NCBI GenBank assembly: GCA_944472155.2
Contig: OX235271.1
Coordinates: forward strand, 81,853,256-81,917,255
DNA: 64,000 nucleotides
Reading direction: 5' to 3'
Source of the DNA: Trichobilharzia szidati
Taxonomy: Eukaryota > Platyhelminthes > Trematoda > Strigeidida > Schistosomatidae
Within the stretch, counting starts at the first letter, position 1, and each line of letters begins with the position of its first letter. Positions 1 to 9,852 of this stretch are shown piece by piece. The notes below the pieces were generated by a model. It was given only the letters and a program-made list of their open reading frames with translations. It did not search any database and was not told the DNA's origin. Made by a program: the position numbers and the translations under genes.

Positions 1-535
1 GCAACTGGTTGTTTCCCATTTGGGTTCAACTCAAGCGCCTGGCACGCAATGTAACTCAACGGTCCCCTCAGTGTATGTTAGATCCGTCTTCGTTTCTTTC
101 TGCGTATTTGTTCAGAAATAGGTTCTTGTTCCCTGTTTCTTATCTTTCTCAACCACCTAATCTACAGTATGGAGCGAAGGCAACTGTTGATGAAAGTCTG
201 CAGTCTGCTGAGATACTTTCTGTGACGTGCCAAGTCTCTGAACTGCACAGAAGCACTGATTTGACAGTAGTATTGAAAATTCCAATCTTGTTCTTTATGC
301 TGATTGCAGTTGATTTCCATATTGATTTCAAAGTAATGGAGGTCTGTCTCGCTCTTCCAATCCTGACTGGTTTTAACATCCCATCTGCGCTAGCTGTAGT
401 TGAAAAGATGATACTCAAATAAGGGGTCTCGTTCAGATTTCTTAAGTTGACAGTCATTGGTGCTTGTCTTAGATGTTTGTTTTTCATCACCTCTGTCTTC
501 CCCACGTTCACTTGAAGTCCCGTCTTCACTGGTAT
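1..535 (-). mobile_element. LINE-1 (RTE-like) fragment, RT C-terminal region
   Basis: The minus strand reads KTGLQVNVGKTEVMK, then RIGRARQTSITLKSIWKS and KNKIGIFNTTVKSVLL, the region after the RT catalytic core in RTE-like LINEs. It continues past the window edge at position 1. Frame breaks and the loss of the usual YGSETW show it is dead. The open frame on the plus strand here is an antisense shadow. Confidence 0.75.
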
Positions 536-704
536 GGTATAATTCCACCGATGATTGATTGGACGACATACAAAAATAGTCTTTTATTCTAAGAATCAGA
601 TTATTACTAGACATCTGTTCGAATTACGTGTAGGCTGAAACTATTGTAAAATTACAATTAGCTACTCGATTTTGTTTTAGTAATGAAGTGACTACGCAAT
701 GTCC

Positions 705-1312
705 ATTTTTATTATTCCCTTGGGTTCCAAGTAGAAAATTAGGCTTCAGCAACACATCTGTATCATCTTCTATTCCTTGCTGCCCTCTTCATCTGACTAG
801 CCACATCATTGCCCATAATCTCTCATCTCCTCCTCCTCCAACTCGCACGATCTCCTCCACGTCACCCTCACAATGACGACACACTCGTCGCTTCCCATTC
901 GGATTCCAATCGAGCGATGGTCTGCATTGCACGTGATAACATTTGACGGTCTCCTCGACGTATGCCCAATCAACTAATCTCCATTTTCGCTTACATATTT
1001 TTGAGCGATCAGCTCTTCCTTGTTGGTTTGTTCCCAGCCGGAGTTTCTTGTCGCTGATTCTTTCTGGCCAGCTGGCCACTTGATCTTTAGTATGGAGCCA
1101 GCCAGCGAAGTTGGCAGCTGATGATAAAAGTCTGCAACCTGTTGATAATCCTTTTTGTGACACGCAGTGCAAGTTTCTAACCCGTATAGAAACACCGATT
1201 TGACATTTGTGTTGAACAGAATCTGAATCTTGTTACTTATGCTAAGTTAGTGCAGAAGATTTCCAAACTAGTTTCAGGTTGATGAAGGTGTATCTTGCTT
1301 TGTACCAGCTAT
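705..1312 (-). mobile_element. LINE-1 (RTE-like) 3' fragment
   Basis: Minus-strand copy of the RT C-terminus and 3' end. It carries YGLETCTACHKK, ILKIKWPAGQKES and NQQGRADRSKICKRKWRL in different frames. The 3' end at about 705 has the family tail 'cttggaacccaaggga' followed by AATAATAA. Several frameshifts. It lies just 170 bp from the copy at 1-535, in the same orientation. Confidence 0.75.
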
Positions 1313-1374
1313 AAAGGAAACCTATTGTATTCTCTAAGCATGCTAATCAGCTGTGAATACTTCACACAAGATTC

Positions 1375-1515
1375 GGCTTTTCATTCACACAGAGACATCA
1401 CTGAGAGAACCACTGAACATCAAGGAGCACTAGATACTCTTCAAGAGTACCGACCAACGTTTTCTAACTAACCTTAAGATTGACCAAATCCCTACAGACC
1501 AACGACTTGAAAAGT
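1375..1515. repeat. SINE-1 3'-end fragments (degenerate)
   Basis: Contains pieces of the hammerhead SINE-1 tail on both strands: 'gagagaaccactg' and 'caaatccctacagaccaa', the ends that flank intact copies elsewhere. Too decayed to show a ribozyme core. Probably a remnant foldback. Confidence 0.4.
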
Positions 1516-2555
1516 TCCTGTTTTATTCAGCAATTGAGAAGTAAGATATAGATAGCCTTGGAAAATCCACTTAATTCCTACTCTTCCTTATGTAAAATCA
1601 AATCTAAATGAATATTTATCTGTTATATACTAGTCCATATAGAGTTCATAGAAAGTGTATTAAGATAATAACAAGGCAAACATCATCCTACACTGTCCTG
1701 TTTAACATCAACTACAATTATCAGATTGGTCTAAGATTAATAGTCCTTCTATCCCTTTTTTGATAAGAATCAAAATATGAAAGATAACTGATAAGTTTAT
1801 TCGTTTTAATATATAGTGCATAAAGATGGAATGTAGCAAAAATAAAAAGAAGACAGATAATTTTGATAAATGAACATTGAATGAATGCGATACAGATAAA
1901 TCAATAAATGGAGGATTTCACTAGCATAAAATCTAATTATGGAATATCATAAAATTAGACAAAACTGTCAAGATACACAAGTGAAGATCGATGCGATAAA
2001 AATATGTACACAGACAGATTGTAAGTTGTACATGTTAGACATCTCACGTTTTACTTTCAGGCTTTAACTTTTGACAAGAGCAGTTTTATAGTTAGACAAT
2101 ATGATTTTATCTGAGCTAGGCTTCAGTACACTAAGTAGAAACTGAAGCTGTGCTAAGGTCTGTCTTTATAAAGTAAGTGCTGATTGAAATCACAGTAGAG
2201 TATTGGAAATGGAGCAAATAAAATGAGGAAAATTAGGATTAGAGAACACTACGGCTGTACGCTCTATGGATCAAAAGATTTTCCTTTCTGTTGTTACGCT
2301 TCCTAATGCTGGTTACGTGGAATTTTTTAAATTTAATTCAGCCTAAACAATCACGACAGTTAGACTTCATATACTAGGATCAGACTTTTTCTTGTGCCAG
2401 GCTATGTGTCACGCATACCCTGAAGGCTGATGATACCATACATTCGCACAAACTGAAATAGATGGGTAGAGACTCAAACTCAGGACCCCCCGACTGAAAA
2501 TTAAATGCTTTGATCAATAAAATACAGATATAGAGCTATATGCTCAGAAGAAGTA
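1516..2555. other. No gene recognised
   Basis: AT-rich sequence with stops in all frames. A weak tRNA-like B-box complement occurs near 2470-2490 ('actcaaactcaggacc') and may belong to an old SINE. Nothing else supported. Confidence 0.5.
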
Positions 2556-3415
2556 ATTGAAGATGAATTAAGCATTGTATATGATACTTTGATTGAAAAT
2601 GGCTATCCCGAAAAATTTATCAAGAAACACACTATTTGTAAACAAGAAGCCTCTTTATATATGAATGCAATTCAAGGGCGATATACCAAGTGAGATAATT
2701 ACGAAGAAATTAAGAAAATCAGTTCAAAGAACTTTTAATGCTGGCAAACTACACGTATTATTCTCTACACAACCGATGGTGCTACCTCCACTGAAAGATG
2801 AAGCACCTAGACTAGCCACTTCAAATTGTATCTATCAATTCAACTGCGCTTGTGGAACGAGTTATATTGACTGTTGCTCTAGGAACTTGATTTTTCATGC
2901 TCGAGAATATCTCCCACTATTGCTAAGTAAAGGTGCTGTTAAAACCATCAACAGTTCGATATTGGATCATCTGGTGCAAACCGGCCACAAAGCCAGCGTG
3001 GAAGAATCCCCCTCTATAATCTACCGGGTGCCTAGTAAATTTCCAAAATCATCAAAGCACCTCATGCTCAAAACAGCAGAGGCTATTGCAATTCGCCTCA
3101 AACAACCAGTGCCCTGTACTCAAAAGAAGCAAGTCCAGCCTCTACTACCCCCATGTCCTTCAACAGAAACTATAAACTCATGAATTTGTAATATTATCTA
3201 TCCTAATTTTTCTGACATTCAGCTTATTTTATGTTGATGCTATTGGGCTGTAATCTATTGATATTATTGATCGGATGTTATTTAAACAACATTAATGTTG
3301 TTCATAACACTAATTCATTCATTCACTATAATGTATATATATATATATATAACTGTAGAGCCTGATGATGATGAAGTTATCAAAAAGAGTACTCTTTGTT
3401 CAGTATCCATTCTTT
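2556..3415 (+). mobile_element. Penelope-like element, 3' part with GIY-YIG endonuclease
   Basis: Reads through ENGYPEKFIKKHTICKQEA (the post-RT linker typical of Penelope-like elements) into a frame at 2665-3183 (172 codons) ending at a TGA. Within it CIYQFNCACGTSYIDCCSRN aligns with the GIY-YIG core as seen in this group (usually CACG.SYIG), followed by LDHLVQTGHK and LKTAEAIAIRLKQP. The Gly of 'YIG' is Asp here, so the nuclease is probably dead. The element is 5'-truncated. Its 3' end at about 3353-3403 holds a hammerhead-like fold. The schistosome clade of these elements has been called Cercyon; I have not verified membership. Confidence 0.82.
3355..3403 (+). ncRNA. Hammerhead ribozyme remnant of a Penelope-like terminal repeat
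   Basis: An exact CTGATGA core lies at 3362-3368. Stem II is TGAT (3369-3372) with ATCA (3379-3382) around a GAAGTT loop. The GAA core is read as AAA (3383-3385), and stem III is AGAG with CTCT around TA. Stem I GAGC (3358-3361) pairs with GTTC (3398-3401), leaving one extra T. The G12 change should abolish activity. Penelope-like elements are known to carry hammerheads in their terminal repeats. Confidence 0.5.
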
Positions 3416-3597
3416 TCAAAATACATCTACACTGCGATACACGATCTTTCATTTCCTTAAATTATAAGGCTGAATTTGTCTAAATATTTTGGTGTATTGG
3501 CTCTATGTATCCATTCCTCGATTCTGCCAGTTATGAAATTTTGATCGTACGTTTAGAAAATCCTAGTTATCGCGAACAGAGAGGAGTTAGAATACGT

Positions 3598-3732
3598 GGG
3601 TGAGTAGTGCTAAGAAAACTCCGAATCAAGACGAAAAAGCTCTCCAGTACTCCCCCCGGGTTTTCATTGATTCTGTGACTGATTTCAGTTCGTAATCTAA
3701 CTTGAAACCAATCAAATTTCCGTCAATCATCA
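3598..3732 (+). repeat. SINE-1 3' half (hammerhead SINE)
   Basis: Contains 'gtagtgctaagaaaactccg', 'aagacgaaaaagctctccag' and the downstream 'tactccccccgggtttt' and 'ccaatcaaatttccg', matching the ribozyme half and tail of SINE-1. The CTGANGA core is broken (CTAAGAA). Confidence 0.6.
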
Positions 3733-3756
3733 CTGGAGAACTGATGATTGAATTGA

Positions 3757-3997
3757 TGAAAACAAAACACATAGTTCAGGGAAGAGACTCTTTTTCGGAG
3801 AATTCCTATTAAATACACTTTAGCGAATCCTTTTATGCATTGACTAACATTAACAACTTTGCTTGTGATAACTTATAACTTTTGTTATTACTTTCTTTCA
3901 CGAGAAAAAAACTGTACAAAAATGTGGTTGTACAGCTAAAGAAAATGAATTCGCCAAAAAGAACCTCTTCGCTGAACTACGTGTTTTGTTTTCATTA
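3757..3997. repeat. Inverted pair of Penelope-like terminal segments
   Basis: The left arm (about 3758-3808) and right arm (about 3944-3995) are inverted copies: 'aaaacaaaacacatagttca' at left versus the complement of 'gctgaactacgtgttttg' at right, both running into the element-end motif 'gaattcgc..aaaagag'. The right arm also has 'gttgtacagcta' as at other Penelope-like ends. The spacer is about 135 bp. The arms are around 80% alike, so this pair is older than the one at 34.8 kb. Confidence 0.6.
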
Positions 3998-4289
3998 ATA
4001 TCTTAATGGGAATTATTCACATGAACTGGTAATTATTAAAACAACATGAGAATACAGTAACTCTCTATTGTCTGAGTATCTTTCAACATTTGAAATGATG
4101 ATTCTATAAATCACATTTCAATATGAACACTAACATCTACTAAAATTGAATTCAATCCAGGTGAGTTGTTCTGAATGAATTGAAAGGCAGACTCTGAAAT
4201 GGACTGAATTTCATATTAGCTTATGAGTAAGTTAGTACCTTTACAAAAGGAAAGTTTTGAGTTTATCAATGTTTTGGCTGATATTGAAA

Positions 4290-4400
4290 TCAAAATCCGG
4301 GTTGTGGTAGGATTCTAACCAGCGGCTTCGAAATTACCAGCCCAGAGCCCTACCAGCTGACATACGAGACCCAACTACTATTATTTTGCAATTATCAAGA
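4290..4400 (-). repeat. tRNA-like SINE head (degenerate)
   Basis: The minus strand carries an A-box-like 'agctggtagggctctgggct' and a B-box-like 'gaagccgctggttagaatcc', the layout of a tRNA-derived SINE promoter. No CCA or intact cloverleaf, and no body that I can place in a family. Confidence 0.4.
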
Positions 4401-4689
4401 TTATTATATCAATAACAACAGTCTGTCGTACGAAGACTACCACAGATAGTATTACCATCACAAACGTTATTAGAAAGAAAATCAATAAAGACTTCGTAAT
4501 GTTATAGATAAACTTAGATTGTTATAATTATTTAAATAGTAGATTTAAGTTAACTATCAGTTAAAACGTGATAAATATAAATTGATACACATTGTTTTTG
4601 ATTAATGGACTCAGACAGTAAATAGCATATTATGTGAGTTTACACTGATAAGAATCGAGACATACAGACTTGAACATATATACAGACAT

Positions 4690-4862
4690 CCGTTGAGAAC
4701 CAAAATTCAAATGAAGTATAAGGATTGATGTTATATGGTGAATAATCACTGGCAGTGGAATCCAGGATATGCATTTTCGTCCTATTTACAGCTCATCACC
4801 TGGATGTCCCTGAAGTCCTCAGTGTAAGTAATAGTGTGGTGAGAGCTGGCGGTTAGCCAAAT
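4690..4862 (-). mobile_element. Sm-alpha type hammerhead SINE copy
   Basis: Minus-strand copy of the canonical schistosome hammerhead SINE. It includes the segment with a six-base stem I, then 'gattccactgccagtgatt' downstream as in known Sm-alpha elements. Flanked by 'gccagctctcaccacacta'. Forms an inverted pair with the copy at 5140-5375. Confidence 0.6.
4760..4805 (-). ncRNA. Sm-alpha hammerhead ribozyme, mutated core
   Basis: Stem I ATCCAG (4805-4800 on the minus strand) pairs perfectly with CTGGAT (4765-4760). The core reads GTGATGA, so the invariant C3 is G. GGAC GAAA is kept, while the stem II partner is GCTG rather than GTCC. The stem III region is ATGCAT. C3 is essential, so this copy should be inactive although its fold is plain. 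Confidence 0.6.
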
Positions 4863-5139
4863 TGGTAGACATTAATTTACGTCCCGAATATTGGTCGTGG
4901 GAAAAATAAGAACAAAGACTTTGCCTAGGAGGGTACAGTTAGCATATAGATGACCTGACATTCAAGAAACAGCCACAAAGAGATGAAATGTTAACTTTCT
5001 GTGAGAAACAACCAATCAGAAGACTTTGTTTTTCTGCTAACAATAATCTATAACAATGTACTTGAAAATCTATAAATATGTGTTGATTTCTTTAATGAAC
5101 GATCTGTTGTCTGGCCCTTGTCTTCTGTTGTTACAGTAA

Positions 5140-5375
5140 TATTCCCACTGAGACTGGGACCCAGTGCCCATTGTTTCACATATGCAATTAGTCTAGTGAA
5201 TAATGCTTTAGCGTTACAAAAGAAGAGTACTGGGTTAGAGTATCAGTGTCAATACCATCACTCATTCAGAGGATTGCAAGTACATTGAAATGACGCGTCC
5301 CAAATTAAACAGAATGTACATCCTGAATTCCACTGCTAGTCACCATCCATCAGATTAACATCGAAGTACAAAGAT
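5140..5375 (+). mobile_element. Sm-alpha type hammerhead SINE copy (degenerate ribozyme)
   Basis: Plus-strand relative of the copy at 4690-4862. Recognised by 'gacgcgtcccaaatta' and then 'catcctgaattccactgcta' and 'gtcaccatccatcagatt', the downstream part of Sm-alpha. The CTGANGA core and GGAC strand are lost. A tRNA-like 5' part may begin near 5145. Confidence 0.5.
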
Positions 5376-5866
5376 ATTAGATAAATAAAATTTGAAAATG
5401 AATCCGACTAAGCAGATGAAGAGATAGAATTTAAAAATACAAAGAAATGAAAATGCTACGTTCAATTTTATTTTATCTATTTTTTTTTAAATATAGGCTG
5501 ATCTAATATTATGAAACAAATTAATTCTTAATTATCATTATTATCCAGAAATACAGATTGTGTTCAATTTAGCATTTACAAAGAGAAGGAAAGAAAGTGC
5601 GCAACGAGCATATGGTATCCACACTTTCCTCCACACACACACACACACACACACAAGCACCAACTAAGACATACAGAGACATAAATAAATGACACCTCTG
5701 ATCGGCCGGCAAGTGTACATAAACACCAAAAGCACTAATGTTACTACCACTATTGTCACAATAATAATAGTAATAATAATCCTTATTGTTGGTATGGTTA
5801 TATGTCTTCATATTACACGTCGCTAATGTAAAACTGTCAATTTATGAATCGGACATATATCGAACC

Positions 5867-5902
<36 letters not shown>

Positions 5903-6019
5903 TGGAAGTTATCAAGTTTGTTTATACAAACTGTTAGAAAAGAAGGAAAGAATTTTAAAGGAATGGCGACATAGGGAACGAAAAGAATTAGGCGCATGAT
6001 TAGAAACAAAATCGAAAAT
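5376..6019. other. Intergenic stretch with simple repeats
   Basis: No gene seen. Contains a (CA)n tract at 5632-5655, an (AT)n tract at about 5867-5885 running straight into (AG)n to 5902, and an (AAT)-rich patch at 5760-5780. Short reading frames here are products of the simple repeats. Confidence 0.6.
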
Positions 6020-6885
6020 ATTAATAACAATGCATTTCTATCAGTTCACCTGCTCTTGTGGAGCAAGGTACATTGGCCGGCAGCCAGAGAACGCTTTCCT
6101 CACGGATACGAGAAGGTATTCTAGTATGGTTTTACAAGGGAGAAAGGAAGAGTGTACGAAGCTCTATTCTATTCTAGAATGCCTGATCGACTGCTATCAC
6201 TCCACCAACCCTGACCATGATTTTAAGGTCATCTGTCGAATTCATGCTCCGTTGCCGAATTTTCGTCGTTATAGACTTCTAGAGACAGCGGAGGCCTTGG
6301 CCATTCATGACTTTAAGCCAGACCTTTGTGTACAAAAAGAATTATGTAGAATCTCTATTTCTACTTTGACCGTAGAGGGATAGGCACTTATTTATTACTA
6401 TTTTTTTGTGTATTCAGTTAATCTATGTACCTTTCCCTCATTACTACGATTATCATTATTATTATCATTACTACTATTCTCACTTCGAACTGTTTTTGCC
6501 TATCCCACTTGTCACTTTAAATCAAGAAGTTTTTTACTATGTTGAATTCCATCTTATCGAATTTCTCATCATGTTATGTAACGTTTTATATTAGCCTACT
6601 AACCCTATAATTATCCATCCCTTTCCAACATCTATACACCTTATGTATTATTCTATGTATGACATCAATTGTTGTCCCACTTGACACTTGATATTTAACT
6701 ACGATTACAATCATAAATACATTTCATACTATCATTATTTTATGTATTTACAACTTTCGTTTACATTTCTTCACCGGATATAATTTCTTAAAAACTTTAT
6801 ATATATATATATATATACGATTGTACAGCTTGATAATAAATTCGTTGGAAAGATTCTCTTCGCTGAATATTGCTTTCCTTCACGT
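6020..6885 (+). mobile_element. Penelope-like element, GIY-YIG end and 3' UTR
   Basis: The frame at 6030-6383 begins FYQFTCSCGARYIGRQPENA, a GIY-YIG core with the Gly of YIG intact, and continues to LLETAEALAIHDFKPDLC before a TAG. About 400 nt of AT-rich 3' UTR follow, ending near 6870 with 'gtacagcttgataataaatt' and 'ggaaagattctcttcgctga', the family's hammerhead-like terminus. Truncated at the 5' side, with no RT seen. Confidence 0.8.
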
Positions 6886-7099
6886 TCCCCAGTGGAACAT
6901 AGGGCTTCAACTTAGTGGCTTGAAATTTCTGTAGCAGTGTTTATTTTACAGGTGCTTATTTACAGCTTCATGCCCAACCTTTCCTCTTCACCAGCATTAT
7001 TTCTGGCTTAGCGAGGTAAAGGAATGAGTCGGCCGGGGATCGAACCCCAGACCATGTGCATGTTCGACAAGTTTCCTAACCGCTATGCCGCCAACGCAG
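6882..7099 (-). mobile_element. SINE-2 copy (tRNA-derived, LINE-1 tail)
   Basis: On the minus strand it starts with tRNA-like A and B boxes (B box 'gggttcgatccc', here within 'gatcgaaccccagac' on plus). It continues through 'ttgggcatgaagctg' and ends 'gaagccctatgttccactgg'. Seven other copies in the window share this layout. Confidence 0.75.
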
Positions 7100-7374
7100 G
7101 TTTATAATGAGATAAAGCATACAATTGAGGAAAATGGAATTAAGATAAACCATTATAGAAGAAGAAACAGATATTTGGTAGCCTAAATAACAGCAGATAT
7201 ATACAGCTGGTTATGAAACCATGAAATGAAGTTTGAAAACTGAGAAACGCTGCTGACGAAGCTAAGATCTAAGTACTGGATGTCATGAAAACAAGCCCTT
7301 ATGTCTTCATATTGTTTATCTCAATTATGTTGAATAAGATTTCAAACTGTTACTAATTTTCAAATCCTAGTTAA

Positions 7375-7792
7375 CAGTTGTCCCCTTCACTGGCTCCATA
7401 CTGAAGATCAAATGGCCAACAGCCAGAAAGAATAAGCAACAAGAAATTCTGGCTGGCAACAAGCCAACAAGCAAGAGCCAATCGCTCAACAAATATGTAG
7501 GAGAAAATTGAGATGAATCAAGCATACGTCGAGGAGACCGTCGAATGACATCGCGCGTAATGCAGGCCATCACTCGGTGGAATCCCAATGGGAAGCGACA
7601 AGTGTGTCATCGGTGTGAGGGTGATATGAAAGAGATGGTGAGAGTTGGAGGAGGAGGAGAAGAGAGATTATGGGTAATTGTATGACTCGCCGGCTGAAGG
7701 GGACAGCAGGAAATAGAAGAAAGTGGAGATGTGTTGTTGACACTCTATGTTCCCCTTGATACCCAAGGGAGTAGTAACAAAAATAAAATTAT
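7375..7792 (+). mobile_element. LINE-1 (RTE-like) 3' end
   Basis: Plus-strand copy of the RT C-terminal region and tail: 'ctgaagatcaaatggccaac', 'gcatacgtcgaggagaccgt' and the end 'cactctatgttcccctt', then 'acccaagggagtagtaac'. Frames are broken. The family's TAA-type tail is eroded. Confidence 0.7.
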
Positions 7793-8295
7793 TTATAGGG
7801 GATTGATAGGTTTTAAGTTAGATAAGCATCAAAAACCATGGGGTACTGGATACAATGTTTCATCCTAGTTTGCAATTCTCCAGAGGCATGTACTCATGAC
7901 CCCACCGGTGACTTTCAGGTTGCGGAGCGAGCCCATCAATCAATCAGACACTAGGACAGAATCCAACAACCCATTTCTATTAATCTTAGAAAGTTATGCT
8001 GAAGATTTCATTTCAAATTTAAACGAATACATGTAAAATTCCATACACACACAGTTGAAACAAAAAGTAGGCAGAATTAAAAAATAGTAATTCATGCGAA
8101 AGAGCGAGCGCACAAATGAAGTGGAATTGACCAATCAGAATTCGCATAAGTAGTAATGCAGTTATAACGGATATATCGAATTGACTACTGATGAGGAATG
8201 CTGTTTACGATTAGAAGGGAAGATTCCATCCGAATAACTGCCTTAAACTGAATCCTAACCAAGAATAACTAACCCAAAATTTAAAGCAACCCCAA
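7793..8295. other. No gene recognised
   Basis: AT-rich. A SINE-1-like scrap on the minus strand may lie at 7850-7945 ('ggtactggatacaatgttt', 'catcctagtttgcaattctc'). Otherwise no supported feature. Confidence 0.45.
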
Positions 8296-8299
8296 CTCT

Positions 8300-8770
8300 A
8301 ACAAAACCTGCATGACTGACTGACTGACTACTGAGTTTTCAAAGTCGAACATAGCACCAGTCCAAGTAAACATATTTTATACACCACACAAAGGGAGCGA
8401 AAAAAATTCAACGGAACTATAAAGAATGGAAACATGTAGGAGAAAAATAAGCACATGAAGAATAATGAGAATATTAAAAAGAGTGAACGCATTTCCGCCA
8501 CTTAGAATGACTTCCAGCCACTGGATCTTACTATCTCGAAGACCACAAACAGGTAGTTGATACCTTCCAATTTGGCTCAAACAACAGTCTGAGACTTCAA
8601 GGATTGATGTCATGTTCTGATTTGACCACCACTTCTAACTATTTTCCTTTCTAACCTAATTCTACATCAGTTAACACTGTTCAATGGAGAAGGTGACCTC
8701 AATCGATGCAGCTACACGAGTTCGTTGAATGTTACCTTAATCTAAACCCTAGAATAATTCTAACTCCTGA
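8300..8770 (-). mobile_element. LINE-2 3' end fragment
   Basis: Homologous to the 3' UTR of the longer LINE-2 copy at 24.2 kb. The family terminus is at 8312-8360, where GACT repeats abut the element end. Inside are 'ttccgccacttagaatgact', 'cgaagaccacaaacagg' and 'actatttt..ccaacctaatt'-like blocks. No open frame remains. Confidence 0.65.
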
Positions 8771-9054
8771 TCCTCAACGATAATTATATGGATGAATGCC
8801 AAAACCCTTTGCAGAACATACACCTGTTTAAACACTTTCCTCACAATTATGCTTAGACTACTCTGGTTGGACGCTTCAACGTAATTTATTTGGACGTTTG
8901 TCATTATTCTTCAACTCCACCCAAAACTGAACACATTTTTCGTACATAACACAACAACCATGTTGAATAGTATAAGTAATCTAAACAAATTAAAAACAAA
9001 ATATACGATGTTGAAAGAATTATCAAAATTTATTCCCAGATCATAGAGATATGA

Positions 9055-9286
9055 AGCGCGTCAGCGGTTCAGCAGTAGAACGCTCGCCAATCACGCATGT
9101 GGTCCGAGGATCGTTCCCTGGCCAACGTACCCTAGAACTTGCTAAGTCGGTTGTAAGGCTGTTTAAGAGGGAAGGTTGGGCGTGAGGCTGGAGACCACAC
9201 CCCGTAAGAATAAAAAGACCCACCGCTACCGAAAATTCCAAACTCTAGCATGAAGCCCTGCGTTCCACTCGGAACGTAGAGGAATA
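9055..9286 (+). mobile_element. SINE-2 copy, divergent
   Basis: The plus strand begins 'agcgcgtcagcggttcagca' (A-box region) and 'gtggtccgaggatcgttccc' (B box). It runs through 'gaaggttgggcgtgaggctg' to the tail 'gaagccctgcgttccactcg' and 'gaacgtagagga'. One of the most diverged SINE-2 copies. Confidence 0.65.
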
Positions 9287-9297
9287 CAATTAATTGG

Positions 9298-9425
9298 TTG
9301 GATGATTTCATCATGAACTGACAGCTGTCCAGTACTCCATATAGGTTTTCCAATGGTTCTCTAACTGATGTCAGCTCATGATGGAGTCCTTCAACCAATC
9401 AAACAAAATAGCCTACAAAACCAAT
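9298..9425 (+). repeat. SINE-1 3'-half foldback remnant
   Basis: A short minus piece ('ggttggatgatttcatcatg') runs directly into a plus-strand SINE-1 tail ('cagctgtccagtactcc', 'ttttccaatggttctctaac', 'caaccaatcaaacaaaat'). The hammerhead core is missing, being at the breakpoint. Confidence 0.55.
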
Positions 9426-9436
9426 ACTTGAAAAAT

Positions 9437-9852
9437 GATATGATGCACACTAGCGAGTGACCCTATTCAAGCAGTTAACCTGAGGTTCTAGTGGGAAGCC
9501 GTGACCAGTAGGATACAGCAGGTAGAAGGTAGGGCAGTATTTCATAGAAAACACTGCGAAGTGGTAGCGCTATGTCATGAACTGGCAGGAGTTAGAATTA
9601 ACGGACTGGACATTGGATAGGGTCCAAGTGGCCTAATGGTCTACGAGCTCGCTGACCTTGTAATAAGAAGGTCCTGGGTTCGAAGCCCACAATGTGAGTG
9701 TGTGCTGCTGAAGAGTTCCAGGCTAGGACGAACTAGCTGTCCAGTACTCCGATGCTGGTTTTCCGATGGTTTTCTAACTGATGTCAACTCATAATAAAAT
9801 CCTCCAACCAATCAAAAATAATTCCCTACAAAACCAATATTTGAGAAAACAA
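9437..9852 (+). mobile_element. SINE-1 full-length copy (hammerhead SINE)
   Basis: Starts 'gatgcacactagcgagtgac' and has a unique 5' body. A tRNA-like A box ('aagtggcctaatggtctac') and B box ('gggttcgaagcc') follow at about 9630-9690. A hammerhead domain at 9702-9747 leads into the tail 'ttttccgatggttttctaac' and 'caaccaatcaaaaataat'. Length about 410 bp. With the 54 kb and 59 kb copies it defines the family. Confidence 0.75.
9702..9747 (+). ncRNA. SINE-1 hammerhead ribozyme, nearly intact
   Basis: Stem I GTGCTG (9702-9707) pairs with CAGTAC (9742-9747), including one G-U. The core CTGAAGA (9708-9714) fits CUGANGA with N7=A. Stem II is GTTC..GGAC and the GAA core is kept. A15.1 is replaced by C, which breaks the conserved pair with U16.1, so strong self-cleavage is unlikely. 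Confidence 0.55.

Noticed and set aside
9..422. 137-codon plus-strand frame
   Set aside because: It is the antisense of a LINE-1 fragment; the minus strand carries the recognisable RT C-terminal motifs.
5569..5811. 80-codon minus frame with a Val-Cys run
   Set aside because: The run is encoded by a CA microsatellite and there is no other coding signal.
9630..9700. Possible true tRNA gene (A and B boxes)
   Set aside because: No complete cloverleaf, and the boxes recur in every SINE-1 copy with the same flanks; they are the SINE promoter.
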